Position numbers and translations under genes: made by a program. From Neolewinella antarctica (lineage in GTDB: Bacteria; Bacteroidota; Bacteroidia; Chitinophagales; Saprospiraceae), in assembly GCF_011927835.1 (NCBI RefSeq), contig NZ_JAATJH010000001.1, positions 186,001-250,000 on the forward strand: 64,000 nt of DNA. The letters are read 5' to 3'. This document shows positions 45,195 to 53,632 of the stretch, one piece after another. Within the stretch, counting starts at the first letter, position 1, and every line of letters begins with the position of its first letter. The notes under the pieces were generated by a model that saw only the letters and a program-made list of their open reading frames with translations, was not told the DNA's origin and did no database searches.

Positions 45195-46682
45195 TTATAG
45201 TAATCCTAGTACTAAGTATAATCCCGCCGCCAGCCCACCGGCAATGCTCGCATAAGGAAGTTGCGTTTTAACGTGGTCGACGTGGTCCGTAGCCGAAGCC
45301 ATGCTACTAAGAATGGTCGTGTCCGAAATGGGGGAACAGTGGTCGCCAAAAACGCCGCCACCGAGCACGGCCGCAATCGCCATCAGCACGTTAGCGTCCA
45401 GATCGCGCGCCATGGGGACGGCAATGGGGATCATAATGGCGAACGTACCCCAGCTCGTGCCCGTGCTGAAGGCGATGAAGCAGGTGACGAGAAACACCAG
45501 GAAGGGAACAAGCCCGGGAGATACGAACCCCTTGGCAACGTCGGCCACGTAGATGCCCGTTTCCAATTTTTTGCAGAGGGCGCCGATGGCGAAGGCCAGC
45601 AACATCAAGAGCGCCAGCGGGATTAAGCCCGCAATTCCTTTTAACACCAAATCAACGGACTCTCGAACCCCGAATATACCCTGCGCTTTGTAGTACGCCA
45701 TGCTGATTAGTATACTCAACGAAACTGCCACGAGCACCGCCGTAGAACCCGATCCGCTGCCAATCGCCTGAAAAACCATCTCCCCGGCACCCGCGTCCGC
45801 GCCCAATACCTCCCGCGCCCCCGCCCAGCCCGTGTAGGCGAGCATGAAGGGCATGAAGACGACCATAATCAGAATGGGGACGATCATATTGGCCGCCCGC
45901 TTCGGAACGCCCTCCTTCGCCGAAATGTCCGTTAATTCCGTATCGACGACCGGCGTGGACCCTTCGCTGAGTACCCGGCCGCTCTCCGCGCGGATGGCCG
46001 CCTTGCGCATCGGGCCGAAGTCCTTTTTTAGCAGGATTATCACCGGAACCGTCGCCAGCGCGAACAGCGCGTAAAAGTTATACCCCAACGCCCGAATCAT
46101 CGTCGCAAAGGGGTTAACGAACCCCTCCGCGGCGAGCAGAGTCATGATGAACGCGCCCCAGCCGTTAAATGGAATCAGGATGCTACTCGGGGCCGAACTG
46201 GAATCCGCGATGTACGCCAGTTTTTCCCGGCTCAAGCCCAGCTTATCGAAGATCGGCCGGTACAGCGTACCAACCGTCAGGACGCTAATGCTCGATTCGA
46301 CGAAGATGAGCGCGCCGGTCAGCCAGGCGAGTAACTGCACCACCACCTTGCCCCGGCCCGTTTCCTGCGCTTCGTACTTACGCAAGCGCCGCTCCACCAA
46401 CTCTATGAACCCGGCCACCCCGCCCGACCGCTGCATGAACACGATCAACGCGCCCACCAGCGCACAGAACATGATCGTGCGCGTGTTACCCGCATCGGCG
46501 AATACGTCCACCAGACCCTGCATCGTCTCCAGAAAACCCAGCCAGGGATTACCACCCGCCAGGATGACGTAGCCCAGAAAAATACCGACGAGCAGACTGA
46601 TAAAAACCTGCCGCGTCAGGATCGCCAGAATGATGGCGATGACGGGGGGAAGGAGGGTGAGGATGCCGAGTGATTCTGCCAT
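45195..46682 (-). CDS. Na+/H+ antiporter, NhaC family
   Basis: This is a 495-aa inner-membrane antiporter of the NhaC family with 11-12 helices. Family features include FVESSISVLTVGTLYRPIFD, SSSAPSSILIPFNGWGAF, FSTGTSWGTFAIMIPIAVPM and GGVFGDHCSPISDTTILSS near the C-terminus. It exchanges Na+ (or organic cations in some members) for protons. The start is ATG 46682; an upstream TTG adds SVQPHP. A copy of repeat R encodes GADAGA in a loop between helices. It lies 47 nt downstream of folK on the same strand, perhaps on one transcript without a functional link. Confidence 0.9.
   Translation of the reverse strand: MAESLGILTLLPPVIAIILAILTRQVFISLLVGIFLGYVILAGGNPWLGFLETMQGLVDVFADAGNTRTIMFCALVGALIVFMQRSGGVAGFIELVERRLRKYEAQETGRGKVVVQLLAWLTGALIFVESSISVLTVGTLYRPIFDKLGLSREKLAYIADSSSAPSSILIPFNGWGAFIMTLLAAEGFVNPFATMIRALGYNFYALFALATVPVIILLKKDFGPMRKAAIRAESGRVLSEGSTPVVDTELTDISAKEGVPKRAANMIVPILIMVVFMPFMLAYTGWAGAREVLGADAGAGEMVFQAIGSGSGSTAVLVAVSLSILISMAYYKAQGIFGVRESVDLVLKGIAGLIPLALLMLLAFAIGALCKKLETGIYVADVAKGFVSPGLVPFLVFLVTCFIAFSTGTSWGTFAIMIPIAVPMARDLDANVLMAIAAVLGGGVFGDHCSPISDTTILSSMASATDHVDHVKTQLPYASIAGGLAAGLYLVLGLL
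45786..45803 (+). repeat. Dispersed repeat R, copy 12 (exact, T form, in CDS)
   Basis: Exact GGCACCCGCGTCCGCGCC inside the NhaC gene, read on the minus strand as GADAGA in a loop. Confidence 0.9.
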
Positions 46683-46729
46683 GGGGTGCGGTTGAACCGA
46701 CAAACTACGGCGGGTGGACCAATATCGCG

Positions 46730-47194
46730 CTAGCGGGCGCCGAAAGGCATGAACCCGGGCAGATCAGCAGCCAGCAAGCCACCAACAAAATCCCGCTCGC
46801 GCCACCAGGGGTGGGGGAGGCTGAGGCGTTCCGTTTCCAGGCGGATCCGGTCCACGAAGATGATGTCGATGTCACAAGTACGCGGGCCCCAGTGGAGTTT
46901 TCGCTCCCGGCCGAGCCCCCGCTCGATGGCCTGGGTCGTGTCGAGTAAGTGATGCAGCGTTTCGGTCGGTGAAGTGCTCCACTCGCGCTCCGTGAATACT
47001 GTCGGGTCGACCACAATCACCTGGTTGAGAAAATCAGGTTGCTGCTCGACACCCCAGGCGGCGGTTCTCAACTCACGACTCCGGGCAACGATGGGGCCGA
47101 TTTCCAGTTCGATGTGTTGCCGCGCCGCCGCGAGCATAGCCGCTACGTCGCCAACATTACCGCCGAGCGCGAAGGTGATTTGCCTGATTTTCAT
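46730..47194 (-). CDS. folK: Hydroxymethyldihydropterin pyrophosphokinase
   Basis: FolK transfers pyrophosphate from ATP to 6-hydroxymethyl-7,8-dihydropterin in folate synthesis. The 154-aa protein has FALGGNVGD at the N-terminus and QPDFLNQVIVVD (~52). The diagnostic LHWGPRTCDIDIIFVD (~100) and SLPHPWWRERDFV follow. The start ATG 47194 is divergent from the deoxynucleoside kinase gene with a 32-bp intergenic region that must carry both promoters. Confidence 0.95.
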   Translation of the reverse strand: MKIRQITFALGGNVGDVAAMLAAARQHIELEIGPIVARSRELRTAAWGVEQQPDFLNQVIVVDPTVFTEREWSTSPTETLHHLLDTTQAIERGLGRERKLHWGPRTCDIDIIFVDRIRLETERLSLPHPWWRERDFVGGLLAADLPGFMPFGAR

Positions 47195-47226
47195 CCAGAT
47201 ATTTTATATCATTGCGGAACTAGCCC

Positions 47227-47871
47227 ATGGACCAACCGCAACTACCCAATTTCATCGCCGTCGAAGGTAACATCGGCGCCGGAAAAACCACCTTCGCGAC
47301 CCGTCTGGCGGAAGAGCGCAACCGGCGGCTCATCCTGGAAGACTTTGCCGATAACCCCTTCCTCGCCCCTTTTTACAAAGAGCCGGAACGATATGCTTTC
47401 CCCGTCGAGCTTTTTTTTATGGCCGAGCGGCACAAACAGTTGCAGGCTGAGTTGGCGCTGACGGACTTATTCACCACCGGGGTCGTCGCCGATTATATCT
47501 TCGTAAAAACACTCCTCTTCGCCCGCAATACGCTGGATGAAGAGGAATTCCGCCTATTTAGTCGAATCCACAAGACGATGGACGCCGGCTTCCCACACCC
47601 CGATCTCATCGTTTACCTTCACCGCCCGGTCGCCGTGCTACAGGCTAACATTGCCAAACGGGGGCGGGACTATGAGCGGGATATGCAGGACGATTACCTC
47701 ACGTCGGTGGAACGCGCTTACCTCAGTTACTTTGGTACGCAAAAGGACGCGCCGGTGCTAATTATTGACCTAGGTGATACCGATTTTGTGCAGGAACCGG
47801 CCGTTTACGGCAAAATTGTTGATGCCATCACCGGTACAAATCACGTTGGCGTGAAGACGGTGGTTATTTAA
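47227..47871 (+). CDS. Deoxynucleoside kinase (dAdo/dGuo kinase family)
   Basis: This is a 214-aa purine or pyrimidine deoxynucleoside salvage kinase. The P-loop is EGNIGAGKTTFATRL, followed by LEDFADNPFLAPFY (substrate Glu/Asp region) and VADYIFVKTLLFA with the DRS-like position replaced. The lid is LHRPVAVLQANIAKRGRDYE. The length is normal. The start is ATG 47227. It is divergent from folK, a gene pairing often seen in Bacteroidota. Base preference cannot be read from the sequence. Confidence 0.9.
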   Translation: MDQPQLPNFIAVEGNIGAGKTTFATRLAEERNRRLILEDFADNPFLAPFYKEPERYAFPVELFFMAERHKQLQAELALTDLFTTGVVADYIFVKTLLFARNTLDEEEFRLFSRIHKTMDAGFPHPDLIVYLHRPVAVLQANIAKRGRDYERDMQDDYLTSVERAYLSYFGTQKDAPVLIIDLGDTDFVQEPAVYGKIVDAITGTNHVGVKTVVI

Positions 47872-47913
47872 TAATTAACAATCCGCGGCTGGCTTTGCAC
47901 TAAATATAAAAAG

Positions 47914-47997
47914 CCACGCAACCGCAGAAGGTACAGATTGATAACGTATCAGCCTAAGCTAAGGGACGTTTTCTGTGTTTCTGCGATTCCGTGGTGG
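47914..47997. repeat. Imperfect hairpin between convergent genes
   Basis: CCACGCAACCGCAGAA (from 47914) pairs with TTCTGCGATTCCGTGG (about 47979-47994). Inner ACAGA and TCTGT segments also pair. The position between two converging genes suggests a bidirectional terminator. It is related in style to the hairpins at 23926 and 43357. Confidence 0.6.
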
Positions 47998-48021
47998 AAA
48001 ATTCACATCACTTTGTCTGGG

Positions 48022-48600
48022 TTAGTAGGAGGTAGCGAAGGTGACTTCCACGTCCGTTTCTCCACCCGCCGGGGTTGGGTTACTGATTGATACGCCGGCC
48101 GCACTTTTATCGGGCTCGTGGCGTAGGATGATGGTGAAGTTGCCGCTGCTGGGCGCGCCGGTCGTAACGGTTGTTTCCAGGCCGAGTGGGTTGCCGCCGG
48201 TATCTACGTCCGCATAAGTAACCGTTAGGTTGAGACCCGCGGTTTGGGTGAAAAATACTTGGTGATCGAGCGCTTCGGTGCGGACTTCGGCCGTGACGTC
48301 CTCCACGTCGAGAGTATCCGAGGCGTTTGTAAACGTCAGCTTCCCGTTGTAAGTGGTGCTGGGTAGTAAGGTTCCAGTTTGGCTGGTGTCGGGTTGTACC
48401 GGGCCGTCTCCGTCGCGGTCCACGAAAGAAAAAACAACCGTTTCACCGGTGCCGGTCGTGGGTACGAGGGTGAAGGTTACGTCGGTAATCACTTCCTCTT
48501 CGTTGGGTACTACGGGGTCATCGTCGTCCGCGCAGGAGGGTAGGCTGAGGCAGAGAGGTAATAATAGGAGCGCAAGAATACGCATGCTACTGAAGAACAT
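48022..48600 (-). CDS. Bacteroidota lipoprotein, function unknown
   Basis: This is a 192-aa protein from ATG 48600 (or ATG 48585) with the lipobox LPSC followed by ADDDD. The mature part is a beta-rich domain with the phrases VFSFVDRDGDG, LLPSTTYNGKLTFTNAS, ALDHQVFFTQTAGLNLTVTY and FTIILRHEPDKSAAG. I recognise this layout from hypothetical lipoproteins often encoded beside TonB receptors in Bacteroidota, but no function is assigned. Upstream lie a -7-like TACCTTCG and a nested palindrome. The TonB receptor gene is on the same strand upstream, but a terminator and ~600 bp separate them. Confidence 0.75.
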   Translation of the reverse strand: MFFSSMRILALLLLPLCLSLPSCADDDDPVVPNEEEVITDVTFTLVPTTGTGETVVFSFVDRDGDGPVQPDTSQTGTLLPSTTYNGKLTFTNASDTLDVEDVTAEVRTEALDHQVFFTQTAGLNLTVTYADVDTGGNPLGLETTVTTGAPSSGNFTIILRHEPDKSAAGVSISNPTPAGGETDVEVTFATSY

Positions 48601-48636
48601 GTAAATTGATTTATGGGGTTTAGAAAACAATGCCAG

Positions 48637-48644
48637 CGAAGGTA
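48637..48644 (-). promoter_or_regulatory. Possible -7 box of the lipoprotein gene
   Basis: TACCTTCG on the minus strand, one base from TAnnTTTG, 36 nt before ATG 48600. Confidence 0.4.
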
Positions 48645-48659
48645 AGCACGCTCAGGCGT

Positions 48660-48702
48660 TAATGCAACAGTGCTGCGATAATATCGCAACGAAGTTGCAT
48701 TA
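48660..48702. promoter_or_regulatory. Nested palindrome, operator-like
   Basis: TAATGCAAC and GTTGCATTA form a perfect 9-bp outer repeat. TGCGATA and TATCGCA form a perfect 7-bp inner repeat around a single A. Both connecting spacers are 5 nt. It lies just upstream of the lipoprotein's -7-like box. Confidence 0.6.
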
Positions 48703-49083
48703 CAATAGTAAGCGCGTCCCCTGCCGGACCGCTTCTAGGGCGTTAATTTAAATATTCTGCGACAGCAGCTGGGAGGCATTCAACCACGAAAGCACTCCCG
48801 TCCAAGCCGCCGGACCGGGTGACACCCTATTGGGTGTTTAATGGCTTCATCGGACAAATTCTCGTCCGCCGCACCCTCACTGGTGGTGTTCAGTGGTATT
48901 TCGCCGGGTGTAAGCGGGGCAGGCATCACAGCGGGCCGTGTACGATCGTATGCACTTTCGCTTCTCGACTTGCGATCGGGTCGAGTAACTGGCCGAATCG
49001 TCGGGTTGAAAACGACCAGCGGTCACCGGACTGATTAGTACAAGGTCATGCTGCGGGGCGTACGCGGGCTGGCTAAGTTTTTT

Positions 49084-49099
49084 GCGCGGTCGCGGGTGC
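49084..49099 (-). repeat. Dispersed repeat R, copy 13 (A form)
   Basis: Reverse complement GCACCCGCGACCGCGC. Together with copy 14 it makes an inverted pair with a 74-bp loop. Confidence 0.85.
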
Positions 49100-49173
49100 A
49101 GCGTTTGTCGGGAAATAAGCAACGGTAATGAGTACAATATTTCATCAAACTTTGCTCCTACGGTTCTTTGCCC

Positions 49174-49191
49174 GGCACCCGCGACCGCGCC
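49174..49191 (+). repeat. Dispersed repeat R, copy 14 (exact, A form)
   Basis: Exact GGCACCCGCGACCGCGCC, inverted relative to copy 13. Confidence 0.9.
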
Positions 49192-49205
49192 TACCGTATT
49201 AACTA

Positions 49206-49244
49206 CACAAAACACCCCCGCCGGCCTGCGCCGACGGGGGTGTT
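49206..49244 (-). terminator. Rho-independent terminator of the TonB receptor
   Basis: AACACCCCCGCCGGC and GCCGACGGGGGTGTT pair with one mismatch around a 4-nt loop. On the minus strand it is followed by TTTG, 24 nt after the receptor stop codon. Confidence 0.8.
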
Positions 49245-49267
49245 CGTAATTAAGAGATCCGCAAAAG

Positions 49268-52200
49268 TTACTTGAAGATGTAACGGACACCCAGCTGCAT
49301 GGTCCAGCGGCTGCTGCGCAGTCCGGTATCATCCAGGCTATCTTCGAAGAGCTCGTCCGAATCTATTCCGTCTAAGATTTCACTGTTAACGGTGTAAGTA
49401 GGTACGCCTTCATCGCTGATGTCGTCGAGGTTCAGCAGGGTGTAGCTACCAAATCCACGGCGGTACTGGCGGCCCCATTCTTTGTTCAACAGGTTGTTCA
49501 AGTTGAACACGTCAATGGACAACTGAATCACGTTTGACTTGCTGCCCGACTGAACTTTGAAGGACTGGAGAAAACGCGCGTCAAAGATGGTCTTGAAGGG
49601 GAGCGCGCTGGAGTTCCGCTCCGCGTAGCCACCACGATTGTCGCTCAGGTAATTATCATTATCGATGAATGCATCGAGTGCAGCGTACTGGTCGGCGGCG
49701 GAAATACCATCGTCATTAGCTACCAATCTCACGTCAGTTGAAGTAGCCGGGATGTAGGCGACTTCATTGAAGTTAAATCCACCGTCATCCACAAAATCGC
49801 GATTCTGTGCCCCCACGACGTAAGTATAGTACCCACCATTCTGACCGTTCATGAAGACGGAGAAAGTTTGACTGCTCTTCTCACCTTCGAAGGTGTACGC
49901 CACGTTACCAAACACGCGGCCACCGGGGGAGAAAGTCGAACGCTGTACGGGACCGTCGTTGTTCCGACCTTCGGTATCGTAAAGTCCCCGCCACTGCGAA
50001 CTGTTCTGGCTGGAAGTTCCGTCAAATAAAGAGAAGGAAGCACCGTAGGAGTAACCCAGGGACGCTACGAGACCTTTGTAGTATGGCCTTTGCAGCACTA
50101 CGGAGCCGTTGTAGCTGTAACCCTTATCAGTATTCGTGCCGAGGTAAATACCGCCGTCGTAGTCAGTATCCAGGAACTGGATTTCATCCGTTTCGGGGTT
50201 GTCATCGTTGTCAATATTCACGTAGTACACGCGATTGTCCGGCGTACCGGTTAGACGACGCTGCGCAGCTGGGTTCAAATCAAGGCGCTGGTAGCGTACG
50301 TAGTTGTTGAACTTCGTGTACAGGCCTTCAACCGTAGCGATGAGGCCGAAGGGTAGTTTATAATCCACGGCCAAGTTGAACATTGTCGTTTGGGGAAGCT
50401 TGAAGTCCTCGGCGAACAAATCAATTTGTCCTCCGGGAACGGGGTTGTCCACGTTGACTTCTCCTGGGACTTGCGTATTCGGGTCGGGGTTAAAGACAAC
50501 GGCGTCGGACTCATCGTCCTCAATGCGGCGGCTACTAATGTTGAAACCGTAATTATTGAACGAACCGCCGGGCCACACCAACGGGATGCGACTGGTGAAG
50601 ATGCCGATACCACCGCGCGCTTGCAGCGTTTGATCTCCCAAAACGTCGTAGTTGAAGGAAATCCGGGGGCTGAACGCGAGTTGCGTGTTGATGAACTGGC
50701 CCGTCTTCGCACCTTCTAAATCATAGCCAACTTCCGTTAGTTGGGGAATAACATTATCGTTGAAGTCAGCATTCAGTGGCAGGTCAGCCGACCAGATGGG
50801 GACGTCGACCCGGAGACCACCGGTTACCCGTAGGCGCTCGTTGACGGTGTATTCGTCCTGGACGTAGAAGCCGATTAGGCTCTGGCTAATGGTAGACTCC
50901 GCCGCGCTCTCGTCGCCAATGACGTTGTCTACCTGGCTGAAACTGCGCTCGAAGCGGCTGGCGGGTAAACCTTGGTAGAACTGCTGGAGGCCGGTAATGC
51001 TGTCGTTACCGTTAAAGTCGTAATCACCGTAATTCTGACGAATGAAGAGGTTATCCGCCCTGAAAAATTCAGCATTTACACCAACCGTGATGCTGTGACG
51101 CCCTTTGTAGATGGAGAGGTCGTTACGGATCGTTACGATGTCCTGACTTAGTGAGTTTGCGGTACTGAAGGGTTCGCTACCGAACTGGATGTCACCGTTT
51201 CCGCCGTCGCGAATATTGACGACGGGGAAAGGGGCACCGAGCGGATCGCGATCATCCCGTACGAAGGTACCGCCGATGGTCAGGTTGTTCGCCATGTCGC
51301 CGAAGAGGCTGTTGAGTTCTACGGCGGAGCTGTTCGTCTTGGAGACAAAGGACTGCGAACCGTTAAAGAATCCAATATCACGGGTGCCTGAATTTCGGGC
51401 ACCAATATTTTCGGCCTCCACGTAGGAGTGGCGGACGGATAGTTTGTGGATCGGGCTGATGTTAAAGTCGAGCTTACCGATGAGCTTGGTACTGTTGAGT
51501 GACGACGTATTATTGTCGAAGGTACCCACATCGTAACCGTACTCGTCGCGCACGAAGTCGGAAAGCTGCGTGATGGCAGCGGCATCGGAATCACCCTGGT
51601 AGTTGTCGAAGTCAAAAACGTTGGGCGTCTCGTCGCGCTGAATTTCAGCGTTGACGAAGAAGAATACTTTGTTTTTAACCAACGCGCCTCCGAGGCGGGC
51701 ACCGTAAGTTTTGGCGCTGAAGTCACTGATCGAAGGATAGGTGAAGTTGCCGTCTTCCGTTTCAAAACCGTTATCGCGCGTCAGACCGTCGTTGCGGAAG
51801 AAGTAGTAAGCAGAGCCTTCCAAATCATTCGTACCGGAGCGCGTTACCGCACTGATGGCACCACCGGCGAATCCACTCTGGCGAATGTCGAAGGGCGTAG
51901 TCGCCACCACGAACTGCTCAACGGCATCGATGGAGATGGGGGAAACACCGGTCTGGCCACCGTTCGTGCCGGAGCCAGAAAGACCAAAGGCGTCGTTGTT
52001 CACGGCACCGTCAATGTAGATGGAGTTAAAGCGGTTGTTCTGTCCGGCAATCTGAATGGCTCCGTTGTCACCCTCGATGCGGGCGAGTGGATTCAAACGG
52101 ACGAAATCCGCAATACCACGGCTGACGGTGGGGAGCGAGTTAATCACTTCCTCACTGATGGTTGTTTCCTGCCCCGTACGGCTACCGTTGAAAATATCCG

Positions 52201-52585
52201 AGCGGTTAGCAATTACTTCGACGCCGGTCAATTCCACCGCGCCGGAACCCATCTTGGGGCTAAACGAGAATGCCTGACCCAGTTGCAGGGAGACGTTTTC
52301 TCGGATTATTGGCTCGTAGCCTACGTAAGTAGCGGTCAACGTATAAGGACCACCAACCCGCATCCCCGGAATCCGGAAAAAGCCGTCGAGATCCGTGACG
52401 TTACCGTAAGTGGAACCGGAGGGCGTGTGCACCGCCTGAACGGTGGCTCCGATTAACGGCTCACCGGAGTCGTTGTCGGTGATCTTCCCAAAAATGGAAG
52501 CCGTGGTGACTCCCTGTGCGGTGGCGGCAACGGACATAGCCAGCACCAGCAGCAGCGTGCCAAAAAATGAAGTAAATATCCTCAT
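49268..52585 (-). CDS. Oar-type TonB-dependent outer-membrane receptor
   Basis: This is an 1105-aa outer-membrane transporter. A signal peptide (MRIFTSFFGTLLLVLAMSV) is followed by a carboxypeptidase-regulatory-like domain (residues ~28-110, ASIFGKITDNDSGEPLIGAT). The plug follows, with QIAGQNNRFNSIYIDGAVNN and RQSGFAGGAISAVTRSGTN. The large barrel ends in MQLGVRYIFK with a terminal aromatic-type signature. It resembles Oar of Myxococcus and its many Bacteroidota relatives, which move large substrates or support protein export. No SusD partner is adjacent, so it is not a glycan-uptake pair. It has an exact -7 box, a palindrome in the promoter and its own terminator. Confidence 0.92.
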   Translation of the reverse strand: MRIFTSFFGTLLLVLAMSVAATAQGVTTASIFGKITDNDSGEPLIGATVQAVHTPSGSTYGNVTDLDGFFRIPGMRVGGPYTLTATYVGYEPIIRENVSLQLGQAFSFSPKMGSGAVELTGVEVIANRSDIFNGSRTGQETTISEEVINSLPTVSRGIADFVRLNPLARIEGDNGAIQIAGQNNRFNSIYIDGAVNNDAFGLSGSGTNGGQTGVSPISIDAVEQFVVATTPFDIRQSGFAGGAISAVTRSGTNDLEGSAYYFFRNDGLTRDNGFETEDGNFTYPSISDFSAKTYGARLGGALVKNKVFFFVNAEIQRDETPNVFDFDNYQGDSDAAAITQLSDFVRDEYGYDVGTFDNNTSSLNSTKLIGKLDFNISPIHKLSVRHSYVEAENIGARNSGTRDIGFFNGSQSFVSKTNSSAVELNSLFGDMANNLTIGGTFVRDDRDPLGAPFPVVNIRDGGNGDIQFGSEPFSTANSLSQDIVTIRNDLSIYKGRHSITVGVNAEFFRADNLFIRQNYGDYDFNGNDSITGLQQFYQGLPASRFERSFSQVDNVIGDESAAESTISQSLIGFYVQDEYTVNERLRVTGGLRVDVPIWSADLPLNADFNDNVIPQLTEVGYDLEGAKTGQFINTQLAFSPRISFNYDVLGDQTLQARGGIGIFTSRIPLVWPGGSFNNYGFNISSRRIEDDESDAVVFNPDPNTQVPGEVNVDNPVPGGQIDLFAEDFKLPQTTMFNLAVDYKLPFGLIATVEGLYTKFNNYVRYQRLDLNPAAQRRLTGTPDNRVYYVNIDNDDNPETDEIQFLDTDYDGGIYLGTNTDKGYSYNGSVVLQRPYYKGLVASLGYSYGASFSLFDGTSSQNSSQWRGLYDTEGRNNDGPVQRSTFSPGGRVFGNVAYTFEGEKSSQTFSVFMNGQNGGYYTYVVGAQNRDFVDDGGFNFNEVAYIPATSTDVRLVANDDGISAADQYAALDAFIDNDNYLSDNRGGYAERNSSALPFKTIFDARFLQSFKVQSGSKSNVIQLSIDVFNLNNLLNKEWGRQYRRGFGSYTLLNLDDISDEGVPTYTVNSEILDGIDSDELFEDSLDDTGLRSSRWTMQLGVRYIFK

Positions 52586-52617
52586 GTGAGAAATGGTTTG
52601 GTTAGTTGATTAGACCT

Positions 52618-52625
52618 CAAAGATA
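52618..52625 (-). promoter_or_regulatory. -7 box of the TonB receptor
   Basis: TATCTTTG on the minus strand, an exact TAnnTTTG match, 32 nt before ATG 52585. TTG lies 16 nt upstream as a possible -33 element. Confidence 0.65.
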
Positions 52626-52628
52626 CCA

Positions 52629-52641
52629 CACCCGGCGGGTG
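52629..52641. promoter_or_regulatory. Palindrome between -33 and -7 of the TonB receptor
   Basis: CACCCG-G-CGGGTG is a perfect palindrome around one base. It sits in the promoter spacer and is a candidate repressor operator. Confidence 0.5.
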
Positions 52642-52742
52642 CAATTCTGGCACGAAGGTCCAAACCAAACCGCGGCTCAATGTTAACTGTAAATTAAGTC
52701 TGTACCGCCCACTCACATTCGGGTAACATCTGCGGGCGCGCG

Positions 52743-53483
52743 CTATTTATCCTGCCGCGCGAAGACTTGCCGCAACAGTTCGGTATTCCGCAAAGCGGGG
52801 CTCTGGCGCAACTCCGTTTCCTTTACTTCGATCAGGCCAAACATTCCTTCCAGGGCGCGACCGGTGACGTAAACGTCTAACTCCGGGTTCGTTTTTTTTA
52901 CGAACGGGATTTTATTGTAAGCCGTCACGACCGTCCGCCATAAATCAGTGGCGTTTACTTCGTCGAGCGAGTTTTTGATAACCGGTTGGAAGGCCGTTAC
53001 CAGCGATTTCGTCGTGTTGCCCTCCAGGTAGCGGGTGGCCGCATCTTGCTCGCCCATGAGCAAATTCATGGCATCCTTTATCGTAAGCCCCTCGATGGCG
53101 TCGACAAAGATCGGCGCGGCCTTTTTGGCGGCCAACTCGGCGGCTTTGTTGAGGCGCTCGGTCAGGTCCTGCTGCACGTTGCCGAATCCCGGTAGCGCGC
53201 TTACTTTGCTAATGATCGACTCCGCTTCTTCCGGTAGTAGGATTTTGTACGGGCTGGCGTAATACCCATTCTCGCTCGATAGTTTGGTGACGGCCTTGTC
53301 GACGCCCTGGTTCAGCGCTTCCTTCAGGCCCTCACCGATTTTGTCTTCCGAAAGCGGCCCATCGCCACCAAGTACTTCATTTGCCTGCGATTTGAGGCGG
53401 TCCAGCGTTTTACCGAATTGCGCCTGCGCCGGGGTCACGAAAAAGATAGCCAGGGCGATAAAGAGTAAGTTACGTAGTATCAT
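52743..53483 (-). CDS. DUF4197 periplasmic protein
   Basis: This is a 246-aa exported protein of the DUF4197 family. A signal peptide (MILRNLLFIALAIFFVTPAQAQ) is followed by the family core: IGEGLKEALNQGVDKAVTKLS, YKILLPEEAESIISKVSALPG and NLLMGEQDAATRYLEGNTT. The protein is mostly helical. The family's role is not known. It lies upstream of the TonB receptor on the same strand, with a spacer of 157 bp that carries the receptor promoter, so it is probably separately transcribed. Confidence 0.85.
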   Translation of the reverse strand: MILRNLLFIALAIFFVTPAQAQFGKTLDRLKSQANEVLGGDGPLSEDKIGEGLKEALNQGVDKAVTKLSSENGYYASPYKILLPEEAESIISKVSALPGFGNVQQDLTERLNKAAELAAKKAAPIFVDAIEGLTIKDAMNLLMGEQDAATRYLEGNTTKSLVTAFQPVIKNSLDEVNATDLWRTVVTAYNKIPFVKKTNPELDVYVTGRALEGMFGLIEVKETELRQSPALRNTELLRQVFARQDK

Positions 53484-53632
53484 AGTTGCGAAGGTTGTTC
53501 CAGCGTTAGCAACGGCGCTGCTCGCCAGAGCGTTGTGCGGCGGTCGTTAAGATTTTCGCAAAGTGATTTGACGCTGACGCTCGCGATTTAACCGGTACAC
53601 CATTGATTACCAGGCTCGAGTATTAAACTAAC

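Larger units (their letters stand above)
48703..49210. other. 508-bp intergenic region with two repeat R copies
   Basis: No gene is credible here; the open frames are short and of unlikely composition. The right part carries two inverted repeat R copies (49084 and 49174). Confidence 0.5.

Noticed and set aside
48819-49034. Open frames in the spacer before the TonB receptor terminator
   Set aside because: Short, Ser/Gly-rich, no start signals and no family resemblance.
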